Assembly (NCBI RefSeq): GCF_900112935.1 | Contig: NZ_FONM01000002.1 | Coordinates: 1 to 64,000 of the forward strand | Direction: 5' to 3' | DNA length: 64,000 bases | DNA from: Trichococcus pasteurii | Lineage (GTDB): Bacteria > Bacillota > Bacilli > Lactobacillales > Aerococcaceae | Shown: positions 53,760 through 63,048 of the stretch, piece after piece | Numbering within the stretch: the first letter of the stretch is position 1 | Layout: each line of letters starts with the position of its first letter | Position numbers and translations under genes: made by a program | The notes under the pieces: generated by a model | Database searches by the model: none | What the model saw: the letters and a program-made list of their open reading frames with translations, nothing else | Told to the model about the DNA's origin: nothing

Positions 53760-54114
53760 TAGTGATCGTTCACGGGGGAAGGGCGGCTCGATCTTACCGA
53801 TCACCATTTTCTACCTGTTCCTTTCACAAATGATGCTTTTCGGAATCATAAGGGTTTATGAGAATCAGCTCTATCTGTACAGATTGACGGAAAACCACTA
53901 CAAAGCGCAAACTTTGCTGGCCTATACAGACTACTGGCTGAAGGAACATAACAAAGAATCGACTCCGGAAAATCGGATCGTACCAGCTTCCCTGTCTTTC
54001 GACGAAGGAAGCGTGCACTGCGTGGCGGATGCGAGCGGCAAGGTCACAGCAACCGTGACGCTTCAGAATGCCTACAGCGAAACTTTGGTAGTGGAAATCC
54101 TGTCCCCGCAGTGA
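53677..54114 (+). CDS. comGG: ComGG-like competence protein
   Basis: 145 residues. An Arg-rich N-terminus of about 37 residues precedes one membrane helix (SILPITIFYLFLSQMMLFGII) and a small extracytoplasmic part. ComGG proteins are poorly conserved, so the name rests mainly on position. The ATG at 53677 has GAGGTG four bases upstream although it lies 83 nt inside comGF; no other usual start codon precedes the helix. A terminator closes the operon. Confidence 0.75.
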   Translation: MKGFLSRLRFRTTRRAERISSCRRHPFNSDRSRGKGGSILPITIFYLFLSQMMLFGIIRVYENQLYLYRLTENHYKAQTLLAYTDYWLKEHNKESTPENRIVPASLSFDEGSVHCVADASGKVTATVTLQNAYSETLVVEILSPQ

Positions 54115-54169
54115 TACGCAAAAAAAGAAAGGTCTTATGGAGAACGAGGCTGAGGTAAGCAGCCAAGAG

Positions 54170-54218
54170 AAACGCACAAGAAACCCGAAATAACGTCGGG
54201 TTTCTTGTGCGTTTTTTG
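54170..54218 (+). terminator. Terminator of the comG operon
   Basis: AACGCACAAGAAACCCGA / TCGGGTTTCTTGTGCGTT around AATAACG, followed by TTTT: an 18-bp perfect stem. Confidence 0.95.
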
Positions 54219-54362
54219 GTAGTTCATCGGGTTTGGAATCGAATGCTGATCCCAAAGCGCATATACACGAATTTCCCCTATCTATGCGGGCTCTTTTTTG
54301 ATATACTTGATAGGTATGTTTGTAAACAAACAGGATATTTTTATTGGAAGGAAGTATGTGAA

Positions 54363-55424
54363 ATGAGTAGAGTCTCAAAATTGCAGGATGCCATCAAAGC
54401 AAAGAAGATGGATGCAATGCTGGTGACAAGTCAATATAACTTACGTTATGTTTCCAATTTTACGGGTACGACCGGTTTGGCGGTCATCACTCAAGAGGAA
54501 GCTTTTTTTGTGACCGACTTCCGTTATACCCAACAAGCTGCTTCACAGGCGCAGGGTTTTCAGATTATTCAGAATAAAGGACCGATATTCGATGAAGTGA
54601 AAAAAATTGTGGAAGAAAATGGCCTCTCATCTCTGGGGTTTGAAGACGCCATCATGTCTTTCCGCAGTGTCGAGGATTTGGAGGATCTGGTGACCTGTGA
54701 TCTGATTCCTGCTTCAGGCATCATCGAAGAATTGCGTGAAGTCAAAGACGAAGAGGAAATCAAGACCATCAGACGTGCCTGTGAAATTGCGGACGCCGGG
54801 TTCATGTTCATCCTCGATCACATCCGTCCGGGAGTGTCGGAAATAGAGATCGCTAATCGCTTGGATTTCCACATGCGCGATTTGGGTGCGAGCGGCGTTT
54901 CATTCGAAACGATTGTCGCCAGTGGCATCCGTTCCGCCATGCCGCACGGTGTCGCCAGTCCGAAATTGATCGAAAAAGGCGACTTCGTGACGCTGGATTT
55001 TGGTTGTTATTACAACGGCTATGTTTCGGATATGACCCGCACGGTTTCGGTTGGGCAACCCCATGCAGAATTGAAAAAAATCTACGAGATTGTTCTGTCT
55101 GCCCAACTGCGCGTGAATGAGGCAGCAAAAGCCGGCATGACCGGCATCGAAGTCGACAGTGTCGCCCGCGATTACATTACGCAACAAGGCTACGGGGAAG
55201 CGTTCGGTCACTCCAATGGCCATGGGATCGGCTTGGAGATACACGAGGGTCCGAACACATCGCAAAAAGCCGGGAAAGTGCTGGTTCCGGGGAATGTCAT
55301 CACTAATGAACCGGGCATCTATCTTGCAGGTCTGGGCGGTGTCCGGATTGAAGATGATCTTGTGATCCGGGATAACGGCAACGAGATTTTGACACATTCT
55401 CCAAAAGAATTGATTATTTTATAA
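54363..55424 (+). CDS. pepP: Aminopeptidase P family protein (Xaa-Pro)
   Basis: 353 residues, M24 family. Metal-site segments LDFGCYYNGYVSDMTRTV, HSNGHGIGLEIHEGP, NEPGIYL and RIEDDLVI. Removes the first residue from peptides with Pro in second place. It corresponds to yqhT, which stands before efp in Bacillus and many Firmicutes. The frame opens far upstream at 54207; the ATG at 54363 after GGAAGGAAG is the natural start. Paralog of pepQ at 37-38 kb. Confidence 0.93.
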   Translation: MSRVSKLQDAIKAKKMDAMLVTSQYNLRYVSNFTGTTGLAVITQEEAFFVTDFRYTQQAASQAQGFQIIQNKGPIFDEVKKIVEENGLSSLGFEDAIMSFRSVEDLEDLVTCDLIPASGIIEELREVKDEEEIKTIRRACEIADAGFMFILDHIRPGVSEIEIANRLDFHMRDLGASGVSFETIVASGIRSAMPHGVASPKLIEKGDFVTLDFGCYYNGYVSDMTRTVSVGQPHAELKKIYEIVLSAQLRVNEAAKAGMTGIEVDSVARDYITQQGYGEAFGHSNGHGIGLEIHEGPNTSQKAGKVLVPGNVITNEPGIYLAGLGGVRIEDDLVIRDNGNEILTHSPKELIIL

Positions 55425-55492
55425 AAAAATAGAATCCGCACTAAAATAATGGTAAACTTAGTTCAAATGAGCTGCCACAGGAGGAATTATTA

Positions 55493-56050
55493 ATGATTTC
55501 AGTAAATGATTTTAAGACAGGCCTAACGATCGAAATTGATGGAGGGTTATGGAAAGTTGTCGATTTCCAACACGTTAAACCAGGTAAAGGTGCGGCTTTT
55601 GTCCGTTCAAAATTGAAGAATCTTCGCACAGGAGCTGTACAGGAAAAAACTTTCCGTGCGGGTGAAAAAGTCGGAAAAGCGCATATCGCGAACCGCAAAA
55701 TGCAGTTTCTTTACGAGAGTTCCGGTGCTTATGTATTTATGGACACTGAAAACTATGAACAGATCGAATTGAATGCAAGCCAAATCGAGTACGAATTGAA
55801 TTATCTGAAAGAAAACATGGAAGTCAACATCCTGATGTATGAATCAGAAACAATCGGTGTCGATCTTCCGAACACAGTAATCCTGCGCGTGGAAGAAACT
55901 GAGCCAGGGATCAAGGGCGATACAGCTTCAGGCGGTTCAAAACCGGCTAAAATGGAGACTGGATTGATGGTCAACGTACCATTCTTCGTGAATGCGGATG
56001 ATATGCTTATCGTCAACACAACGGACGGTTCTTACGTATCCCGCGCATAG
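55493..56050 (+). CDS. efp: Elongation factor P
   Basis: 185 residues, three beta-barrel domains. Helps ribosomes through polyproline stretches. The tip loop KPGKGAAF places Lys32 at the usual modification site, as in Bacillus, where it receives 5-aminopentanol. AGGAGG lies before the ATG. It follows pepP by 68 nt. Confidence 0.97.
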   Translation: MISVNDFKTGLTIEIDGGLWKVVDFQHVKPGKGAAFVRSKLKNLRTGAVQEKTFRAGEKVGKAHIANRKMQFLYESSGAYVFMDTENYEQIELNASQIEYELNYLKENMEVNILMYESETIGVDLPNTVILRVEETEPGIKGDTASGGSKPAKMETGLMVNVPFFVNADDMLIVNTTDGSYVSRA

Positions 56051-56076
56051 TGTTTCCCAAGAAAGGAGAATGACAG

Positions 56077-56502
56077 ATGATGGAAGAAACAAACATTCCT
56101 TTAGCAAACGGTCCGGCTCCGCTGGGAGAGATTGAAATTGCTCCTGAAGTGATAGAAGTGATCGCTGGCATTGCAGCGAATGAAGTAGACGGTGTTTATG
56201 CGATGCAAGGGTCATTCAAGACCGGCGTCAATGAATTGTTGGGACGCACTGCCCATAACAAAGGTGTACATTTGACAGTCGATGAAAATGGTTTGTCGGT
56301 TGATGTGTATTGTTACATCAAATACGGGGCTTCCGTGCCGAAAGTCGCTTTGGATATGCAAGAAAAAGTGAAGGAACAAGTCCTTTACATGAGCAATCTT
56401 GAAGTGTCGCAAGTGAACGTCCATGTGGTCGGCCTTGTCGCACCAAAATCCGAAGACAACACTTATCTTGATTTGGATACAGAATTGGGGGAGAATGCGT
56501 GA
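56077..56502 (+). CDS. Asp23/Gls24 family protein (YqhY-like)
   Basis: 141 residues. Asp23 domain: GEIEIAPEVIEVIAGIAANEVDGVYAMQG and VNVHVVGLV. In this location (efp-asp23-nusB) it is the YqhY type, implicated in control of fatty-acid synthesis through acetyl-CoA carboxylase in Bacillus. AAAGGAG before the ATG. Its stop overlaps the nusB start. Confidence 0.92.
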   Translation: MMEETNIPLANGPAPLGEIEIAPEVIEVIAGIAANEVDGVYAMQGSFKTGVNELLGRTAHNKGVHLTVDENGLSVDVYCYIKYGASVPKVALDMQEKVKEQVLYMSNLEVSQVNVHVVGLVAPKSEDNTYLDLDTELGENA

Positions 56503-56954
56503 GCACTTCCCGTTTAACAAGAAGAGAAATCCGGGAAAAGGCGCTTCAAGCCCTTTTCCAATTGAAGACGAACGAAGAATTGACCCCTGAAGAAGCAATC
56601 AAGCAAGCGTTGCTGAGCGATTCAGAGGAATGGAACAGCGAAGAGGATATCGAAATTCAGGAGTATCCTTATTTGGTCACACTGGTGCATGGCGTGTTGG
56701 ATAATCAAGCGGCGATCGATGAAGCGATCCAACCTTACCTGAAGAATTGGACTGTGGGCAGATTGGCCAAAGCCGACGCTTTGATCATGCAGATTGCTGC
56801 TTATGAAATGTTGTTGGGAGATACGGAACAGGTACCTCAAAGGGTAGCGTTGAATGAAGCAATCGAAATTTCAAAGCTCTATTGCGATGAACAATCGAGC
56901 AAATTCATCAATGGTGTATTGTCAAACCTCATTCCTAAAACGGAAAATCCTTAA
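56499..56954 (+). CDS. nusB: Transcription antitermination factor NusB
   Basis: 151 residues, all-helical RNA-binding protein for rRNA operon antitermination. LTRREIREKALQALFQL at the N-terminus and RVALNEAIEISKLYCDEQSSKFINGVL at the end are family signatures. GTG start overlaps the previous stop by 4 nt (GTGA), so translation is coupled. Confidence 0.96.
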   Translation: MSTSRLTRREIREKALQALFQLKTNEELTPEEAIKQALLSDSEEWNSEEDIEIQEYPYLVTLVHGVLDNQAAIDEAIQPYLKNWTVGRLAKADALIMQIAAYEMLLGDTEQVPQRVALNEAIEISKLYCDEQSSKFINGVLSNLIPKTENP

Positions 56955-56981
56955 TGCTTCGGCATAAGGGTTTTCTTTTTT
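56942..56981 (+). terminator. Terminator overlapping the end of nusB
   Basis: GAAAATCCTTAATGC / GCATAAGGGTTTTC closed by TTCG, followed by TTTTTTT. The stem begins before the nusB stop codon. Confidence 0.88.
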
Positions 56982-57041
56982 TAGTTGATGAATTCGGGTA
57001 TACCAAGCCCGCTTTTCTAACCGTAATCAAAGATATTATGG

Positions 57042-57047
57042 TAAAAT
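57042..57047 (+). promoter_or_regulatory. -10 of the folD operon
   Basis: TGG-TAAAAT, an extended -10, 34 nt before folD. The -35 is poor. Confidence 0.4.
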
Positions 57048-57080
57048 AAACGGTAACACCTAGGAAAAGGAGATTGATTA

Positions 57081-57920
57081 ATGGAAACGATTATCATGGA
57101 TGGAAAAGGCTTAGCAAAAAAAATGCAGGATCAGATGAAAGAACAGGTAGCAGCATTGACAGCGGAAGGGAAAACCCCGGGTCTTTGCGTCATTTTGGTC
57201 GGCGAGGATAAAGCGAGCCAAGTCTATGTCCGCAATAAAGAGAAACAATCCGAAGCAATGGGTATGAATTCGCGTGTCGTTCGCCTTGCGGCAGACATTT
57301 CCGAAGCGGATCTCCTGGCTGAAGTTGAAAAGCAGAACCAAGATGACAGCATGCATGGCATTCTCGTGCAGTTGCCTTTGCCGAAACACATAGATGAACA
57401 AAAAGTCCTGCGCGCCATCCGTTACGAGAAGGATGTGGATGGGTTCCATCCGATGAACGTCGGAAACTTCTTCCTGGGCAATGAATCAGCATTGCCATGC
57501 ACACCGTACGGCATCATGAAAATTTTGGAAGAGTACAATATCGCGCTTGAAGGGAAAAAAGCGTTGGTTATCGGCCGGAGCAATATCGTCGGCAAGCCGA
57601 TGTCCATCATGTTGCTGAACGAAAACGCGACAGTCACAATCGCCCATTCACGCACCAAAAACCTGAAAGAATTGGCTAAAGAAGCCGACATCCTGGTTGC
57701 GGCAATCGGCAGAGGCCATTTCGTCACTGCTGATTTCATCAAAGAGGGCGCAGTCGTAATCGACGTAGGGATGAACCGCAGTGCGGAGGGCAAATTGATC
57801 GGCGATGTGGACACGGCCGGTGCAATGGGCATCGCAAGCCACATCACACCAGTGCCAGGCGGTGTCGGTCCGATGACCATCACGATGCTGTTGCAACAAA
57901 CAATCGATAAAGCAAAATAA
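57081..57920 (+). CDS. folD: Bifunctional methylene-THF dehydrogenase/cyclohydrolase FolD
   Basis: 279 residues. Interconverts 5,10-methylene- and 10-formyl-tetrahydrofolate using NADP. Catalytic Lys in SQVYVRNKEK, ILVQLPLPKH, NAD(P) loop VIGRSNIVGKPM and TPVPGGVGPMT are all present. ATG after AAAAGGAG. First gene of a dense run with xseA, xseB and onward. Confidence 0.97.
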   Translation: METIIMDGKGLAKKMQDQMKEQVAALTAEGKTPGLCVILVGEDKASQVYVRNKEKQSEAMGMNSRVVRLAADISEADLLAEVEKQNQDDSMHGILVQLPLPKHIDEQKVLRAIRYEKDVDGFHPMNVGNFFLGNESALPCTPYGIMKILEEYNIALEGKKALVIGRSNIVGKPMSIMLLNENATVTIAHSRTKNLKELAKEADILVAAIGRGHFVTADFIKEGAVVIDVGMNRSAEGKLIGDVDTAGAMGIASHITPVPGGVGPMTITMLLQQTIDKAK

Positions 57921-57936
57921 TCAAGGAGGCACAAAG

Positions 57937-59271
57937 TTGGAACCTGTCTATCTAAGCGTCACCGCTTTAACCAAATACATCAAAAGAAAATTTGATGCCG
58001 ATCCTTATCTCGAACGTGTTTACCTTACTGGTGAAATATCCAATTATCGTCCGCGTCCGGGCCATCAATACTTCAGCCTGAAGGATGACCATGCCGTCAT
58101 CTCAGCAGTGATGTATAAAGGCAGATTCGACAAGCTGACCTTCAAGCCCAAGGAAGGGATGAAGGTCATGCTCATCGGACGGGTGAATGTCTACGAATCG
58201 GGCGGTACCTACAATATCATGGTAGAACATATGGAACCGGATGGCATCGGCGCTCTGTACCAAGCCTTCTCGGAACTGAAGGAGAAATTAGCGCGCGAAG
58301 GTTTGTTTTCCCTGCCGAAGAAAAAGCTTCCTGTCTTTCCTAATCGGATCGCCATTGTGACCAGTCCAAGTGGCGCGGTCATTCGGGATATCATGACGAC
58401 CGTCAAAAGGAGATACCCGATTGTGCAACTCGTGCTCTATCCGACGATTGTCCAGGGTAAGGATTCCGCTGCCAATATCGTAAAAAATCTTCAAGCAATT
58501 GAGCAAAAAGGGGATTTTGATATTGTCATTGTTGCGCGGGGCGGCGGTTCCATTGAGGATCTTTGGTCCTTCAACGAGGAAGCAGTCGTTCGGCAAATAG
58601 CAGCCATGAGTGTCCCGGTCATTTCTTCCGTAGGGCATGAAACTGATACGACATTGGCCGACTTTGTTGCCGATGTCCGCGCCGCTACTCCAACGGCAGC
58701 AGCAGAATTGTCTGTACCGGTATTGAGCGATGTCATCCGCTATATCCATCAGATCGACAACAGACTCTATCAAAAGATGCGGCATCTGCACACGATGCAG
58801 CAGCAGCGGTTGAACCGCGCCATGCAATCCTATATCTTCAGACAACCGGAAAGGATGTATGAAGGCTATGCCATCAAAGCGGACCAGGTACAGCAACGCC
58901 TGATCACTCAAATACAGCAACAGATCCAGCTGCGGTCCAATGAGCTGCAACGGCTGCAATTGCGCCTTGAAAACCGCAATCCCGCGAGGGAAGTGCAGCT
59001 GGCCGGCAATCGCAGACAACAGGTTGCCGATGAGCTGCACAGGGCTATGGACCGCTATCTGAAGCAAAAGGAAATGCGCATGGCGTCGGTCATGCAATCG
59101 TTGGACTTGTTGAGTCCATTGAAGATCATGTCGCGAGGGTACACTTACACGACTCGGGATGGCAACGTAGTCGCATCCGTCAAGGAGTTGCACAGCGGCG
59201 ATAAATTGAAGGTGAATTTTTCGGATGGTTATGCCGAAGCAGAAGTAAAACAAGTGGTGGAGGAAAAATGA
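57937..59271 (+). CDS. xseA: Exodeoxyribonuclease VII large subunit
   Basis: 444 residues. OB-fold N-terminus ([22 protein letters not shown]), catalytic core with [15 protein letters not shown] and [15 protein letters not shown], and a C-terminal coiled coil. Single-strand DNA exonuclease with XseB. TTG start 7-8 nt after AAGGAGG. Confidence 0.96.
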   Translation: MEPVYLSVTALTKYIKRKFDADPYLERVYLTGEISNYRPRPGHQYFSLKDDHAVISAVMYKGRFDKLTFKPKEGMKVMLIGRVNVYESGGTYNIMVEHMEPDGIGALYQAFSELKEKLAREGLFSLPKKKLPVFPNRIAIVTSPSGAVIRDIMTTVKRRYPIVQLVLYPTIVQGKDSAANIVKNLQAIEQKGDFDIVIVARGGGSIEDLWSFNEEAVVRQIAAMSVPVISSVGHETDTTLADFVADVRAATPTAAAELSVPVLSDVIRYIHQIDNRLYQKMRHLHTMQQQRLNRAMQSYIFRQPERMYEGYAIKADQVQQRLITQIQQQIQLRSNELQRLQLRLENRNPAREVQLAGNRRQQVADELHRAMDRYLKQKEMRMASVMQSLDLLSPLKIMSRGYTYTTRDGNVVASVKELHSGDKLKVNFSDGYAEAEVKQVVEEK

Positions 59272-59516
59272 TGATGGCCGAAAAGAAAGTAAGTTTTGAA
59301 GAAGCGATGAACCAATTAGAAGCTATTGTAACAAGACTGGAAGCAGGGGATGTTCCCTTGGAAGAGGCCTTGGAGCAATTCAAGGTCGGGATGGATCTCA
59401 GCAAGTATTGCCAAGACACTTTGAACAATGCTGAGAAAACGTTGGCGAAAATCGTCAACCCTGATGGTTCGGAAGCGAATTTTGAAGAGCCGACAGTCCA
59501 GACCGAAGGAGAATGA
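59268..59516 (+). CDS. xseB: Exodeoxyribonuclease VII small subunit
   Basis: 82 residues. [20 protein letters not shown] and [13 protein letters not shown] match the two-helix XseB family. Three successive ATG codons at 59268, 59271 and 59274; GGAGG at 59259-59263 fits the second best. The first overlaps the xseA stop (ATGA). Confidence 0.94.
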   Translation: MMMAEKKVSFEEAMNQLEAIVTRLEAGDVPLEEALEQFKVGMDLSKYCQDTLNNAEKTLAKIVNPDGSEANFEEPTVQTEGE

Positions 59517-59521
59517 CGAAC

Positions 59522-60415
59522 ATGAGTCTTAACGAATTTCAATCGGAATGGATGCCTCGGTTCGATGATTACCTCTATTCGGAATTGGATGCATGTGTGC
59601 CTGCGCAAGAAAATCTGCACAAAGCGATGGCGTATTCTTTAATGGGGGGCGGAAAAAGAATTCGCCCTCTTTTAGTGTTGGCGACCCTTTCATTGGCAGA
59701 CGGCGAGATTACGGATGGATTTGCCGCCGCAGCCGCTTTGGAATATATCCATACCTATTCCTTGATCCACGATGATCTGCCGGCTATGGATAATGATGAT
59801 TACAGACGGGGGCGCTTGACTTTGCATAAGGTATTCGGAGAATCCACGGCGATCCTTGCCGGTGATGCCTTGTTGACGGCCGCTTTCGAGATACTTGCAG
59901 AATCCACCGCCATTTCGGCAGACAAAAAAATCAAACTGATCGGCTTATTGGCGAAAGCCTCGGGTCCGAATGGAATGATAGCCGGACAGATGGATGACGT
60001 TGAAGGCGAAAAGAAGGCACTTACAATAGAAGAGTTGAAACAAGTGCACGAGAAAAAAACCGGCGCATTGATAAGATACGCTGTCACGGCGGGATGCCTT
60101 GTCGCGGAGGCAGATGAACCATTCACAACCGAAATGGAAGAGTTCTCCAGACACTTGGGCTTGGCTTACCAGATCCACAATGATCTGAAGGATGTCGTGT
60201 TGGATGAGGCCGAGACCGGAAAAACCATCCATCACGATGCCGCATTGAACAAAAATACATACCCATCTCTGCTAGGGGTAAGCGGAGCCATCCAGGAACT
60301 GAACAGCGTCATCGGCCAAGCGGAAGGCTGTTTGGATCGGGTGGCACTGTCCTATAGCGGTGCGGAGGATAAAATAGATGTATTCCGCCAATTAATGGAT
60401 TACGTCAGAATATAA
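59522..60415 (+). CDS. ispA: Polyprenyl synthase, farnesyl-diphosphate type
   Basis: 297 residues. Joins isopentenyl diphosphate to allylic diphosphates, feeding undecaprenyl phosphate and thus wall synthesis. GGGKRIRP and the first aspartate motif DDLPAMD (84-90) are normal. The second motif reads NDLKD (220-224) instead of the usual DDILD: its first Asp is Asn. The frame opens at 59513; ATG at 59522 fits the distance to AAGGAG. Operon position after xseB is the usual one. Confidence 0.93.
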   Translation: MSLNEFQSEWMPRFDDYLYSELDACVPAQENLHKAMAYSLMGGGKRIRPLLVLATLSLADGEITDGFAAAAALEYIHTYSLIHDDLPAMDNDDYRRGRLTLHKVFGESTAILAGDALLTAAFEILAESTAISADKKIKLIGLLAKASGPNGMIAGQMDDVEGEKKALTIEELKQVHEKKTGALIRYAVTAGCLVAEADEPFTTEMEEFSRHLGLAYQIHNDLKDVVLDEAETGKTIHHDAALNKNTYPSLLGVSGAIQELNSVIGQAEGCLDRVALSYSGAEDKIDVFRQLMDYVRI

Positions 60416-60427
60416 CGGGAGATTACC

Positions 60428-61270
60428 ATGGAAAAAGAAAGATTGGATTTACTTGTAGTACAACAGGGCTTGACTGATTCCCGTGAAAAAGCCAAAAGAT
60501 TGATCATGGCCGGGCAAATCTATGACGAAAACAACCAGCGTTACGACAAACCGGGTGAAAAGATTTCCGTCGAGAAAACTCTCCATATAAAAGGAGAAAC
60601 GTTGAAATATGTGAGCCGTGGCGGATTGAAACTTGAAAAAGCCATCGGATTATTCCAAGTGGATCCAAAGGACAAAATCTTCTTGGATATCGGCAGTTCG
60701 ACGGGAGGCTTTACGGATGTCGCGCTGCAAAATGGGGCAAAACTCTGTTATGCACTGGATGTCGGCTACAATCAATTGGATTGGAAACTGCGCCAGGATG
60801 AACGGGTTGTCGTGATGGAACGGGTGAATTTTCGTTACAGCAAATTGGCGGATTTTGAAAAAGGAAGGCCGGAGATGGCTTCCATTGACGTATCCTTCAT
60901 TTCGCTGAAACTTATTTTGCCGGTTCTGAAGGAAATCATTGCAGTCGGCGGAGATGTCGTTGCGCTGATCAAACCGCAGTTCGAAGCCGGAAGAGGAAAA
61001 ATCGGCAAAAAAGGCATCGTCAGTGATCCGGCAGTCCACAATGAAGTGTTGCGGGACATCTTGGATTTCGCCGCGTTGACCGGGTTCGATGTGAAGAATC
61101 TGAGCTATTCGCCTATCACAGGCGGGACCGGAAACATCGAGTTTTTGGTCCATTTACAGGCCAATGACCATGCGCCGGGAATCATTTCTCCAGAAATCGA
61201 CAGCCCGCAAGTGGTCAAAGAGGCTTATCTGCAGCTGAAAAGCAAATCGATCTCAATTTCCGATAAATAG
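60428..61270 (+). CDS. TlyA-family rRNA 2'-O-methyltransferase (YqxC)
   Basis: 280 residues. N-terminal S4 domain (RLDLLVVQQGLTDSREKAKRLIMAGQ) and an FtsJ-like methyltransferase domain with DIGSSTGGFTDVALQNGA and the lysine in LIKPQFEAGR. TlyA of mycobacteria modifies 16S and 23S rRNA; targets in Firmicutes are not settled and the haemolysin label is doubtful. 12 nt after ispA. Confidence 0.93.
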   Translation: MEKERLDLLVVQQGLTDSREKAKRLIMAGQIYDENNQRYDKPGEKISVEKTLHIKGETLKYVSRGGLKLEKAIGLFQVDPKDKIFLDIGSSTGGFTDVALQNGAKLCYALDVGYNQLDWKLRQDERVVVMERVNFRYSKLADFEKGRPEMASIDVSFISLKLILPVLKEIIAVGGDVVALIKPQFEAGRGKIGKKGIVSDPAVHNEVLRDILDFAALTGFDVKNLSYSPITGGTGNIEFLVHLQANDHAPGIISPEIDSPQVVKEAYLQLKSKSISISDK

Positions 61271-61304
61271 GTATTTTAGGAACCGTTGTGAAGGGGAATG
61301 CGGA

Positions 61305-63005
61305 ATGTTACAAGAGTTGTCCATTAAAAATTTTGCGATAATTGAAAATCTTCAAGTGAGTTTTGACGAGGGAATGACCGTGCTTACCGGGGAAACCGGA
61401 GCAGGAAAATCCATCATCATCGATGCCGTCGGTCTGTTGGCAGGCGGAAGAGGGTCCCACGATTTGATTCGACACGGCGAAAACAAAACGGTCATCCAGG
61501 GGCTTTTCAGTATTCCCGAAAACGCCAAGACAGCGGCCGTGCTGGAATCGTATGGAATAGAGGCGGATGGGGACCAAGTTCTGCTGCAACGGGAACTTTC
61601 CCGGAACGGCAAAAATATTTCCCGCGTCAATGGCACAATCGTAACGGTTGCGACTCTGCGCGAGGTCGGGGAAACCCTGATCGATATCCATGGACAGAAC
61701 GAACATCAAGAATTGATGGATCCGCAAAAACATATCGACCTACTGGATCAGTTCGCCGGGAATGAATTGAAAGAAGTCAAAATGACCTACCTCAATAGCT
61801 ATTCCAAATATTTGGATACACGCAAACAATTGATCCAACTGAAGACAGACGAGAAAGAAACAGTCCAAAGAATCGACTTGTTGACTTTCCAAATCCAGGA
61901 AATCGAACAAGCACAATTGAAGGATCCTGCTGAGGATGAAAAACTGGAAGAAGAACGGAACCTGCTCGTCAACTACCAAAAAGTCATGCAGGCTTTGACC
62001 AGTGCATATGATTCATTGCAGAACAGCGAGGAAAACGGCATCGACAAAATCGGTCTCGGCATGGCGGCACTGGAAAAAGTTCAGGACATCAATCCTGTCT
62101 ATCAGACAATCGCATCATCCGTCTCGGCAGCGTATTATCAACTGCAGGAATGCGCGGGTGACATCCTGTCGGAAATCGAGCAATTGTCCTACGATGAAGG
62201 CCGCTTGAACGAAATCGAAAACAGGTTGGAATTGATCCGCCAGTTGAAGCGGAAATACGGAAACACAATCAGCGAAGTGATTGGGCATTACGGTAAAATT
62301 TCCCAGGAACTGGACCTGATCGAAAACCGGGAAAGCTACCTTGAGAAACTCAACGTGGACTATAACAAGGCAAAAGCAGAGGTTATGGCTATCGGCAAAC
62401 AACTGACTGCGATCCGGAGGGAAGCTGCAGTCGTTCTTGAAGAACAGATCCAATTGCAGTTAAAGGAACTGTATATGGATAAAGTTCTCTTCAAGACTGT
62501 TTTCCATGAACAATCGGGGAAGACCGCGATAACGGATAACGGCTTGGATCAGGTGGAATTCTATATTGCGACGAACGTCGGCGAACCTCTGAAAGCATTG
62601 GCGAAGGTGGCCAGCGGTGGCGAACTTTCCCGGATGATGTTGGCGATGAAAGCCATTTTCACCAAAACCCAAGGCATCACCAGCATCATCTTTGATGAAG
62701 TGGATACTGGTGTATCGGGCAGGGTAGCGCAAGCGATAGCCAATAAGATCCACTTGGTGGCCAGCTACTCGCAGGTGCTGTGCATCACCCATCTGCCGCA
62801 AGTGGCAGCGATGGCAGATCAGCACCTCTATATAGAAAAAGAAATCATCGCCGATCGGACAAAGACACATGTCAAACCGCTGTTCGGGGCTGAACGGATC
62901 AACGAAGTCGCGCGCATGTTGGCAGGCACCGATATCACGGAACTCTCACTGGCTCACGCGAAAGAACTGCTGGAGTTGGCCGATACCGAAAAAAACAAAG
63001 CGTAA
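61305..63005 (+). CDS. recN: DNA repair protein RecN
   Basis: 566 residues, SMC-like ATPase for double-strand break repair. Walker A GETGAGKS (29-36), two coiled-coil stretches around a short hinge (about 155-360), ABC signature ASGGELSRMMLAMK and Walker B SIIFDEVDTGVSG. It follows tlyA by 34 nt. The arginine regulator argR (ahrC), which usually sits between these two genes in Firmicutes, is absent. Confidence 0.97.
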   Translation: MLQELSIKNFAIIENLQVSFDEGMTVLTGETGAGKSIIIDAVGLLAGGRGSHDLIRHGENKTVIQGLFSIPENAKTAAVLESYGIEADGDQVLLQRELSRNGKNISRVNGTIVTVATLREVGETLIDIHGQNEHQELMDPQKHIDLLDQFAGNELKEVKMTYLNSYSKYLDTRKQLIQLKTDEKETVQRIDLLTFQIQEIEQAQLKDPAEDEKLEEERNLLVNYQKVMQALTSAYDSLQNSEENGIDKIGLGMAALEKVQDINPVYQTIASSVSAAYYQLQECAGDILSEIEQLSYDEGRLNEIENRLELIRQLKRKYGNTISEVIGHYGKISQELDLIENRESYLEKLNVDYNKAKAEVMAIGKQLTAIRREAAVVLEEQIQLQLKELYMDKVLFKTVFHEQSGKTAITDNGLDQVEFYIATNVGEPLKALAKVASGGELSRMMLAMKAIFTKTQGITSIIFDEVDTGVSGRVAQAIANKIHLVASYSQVLCITHLPQVAAMADQHLYIEKEIIADRTKTHVKPLFGAERINEVARMLAGTDITELSLAHAKELLELADTEKNKA

Positions 63006-63048
63006 AAGAAAAACTGCGCAGTAGAGCAGACCGGAAGGATTGAGGAGA

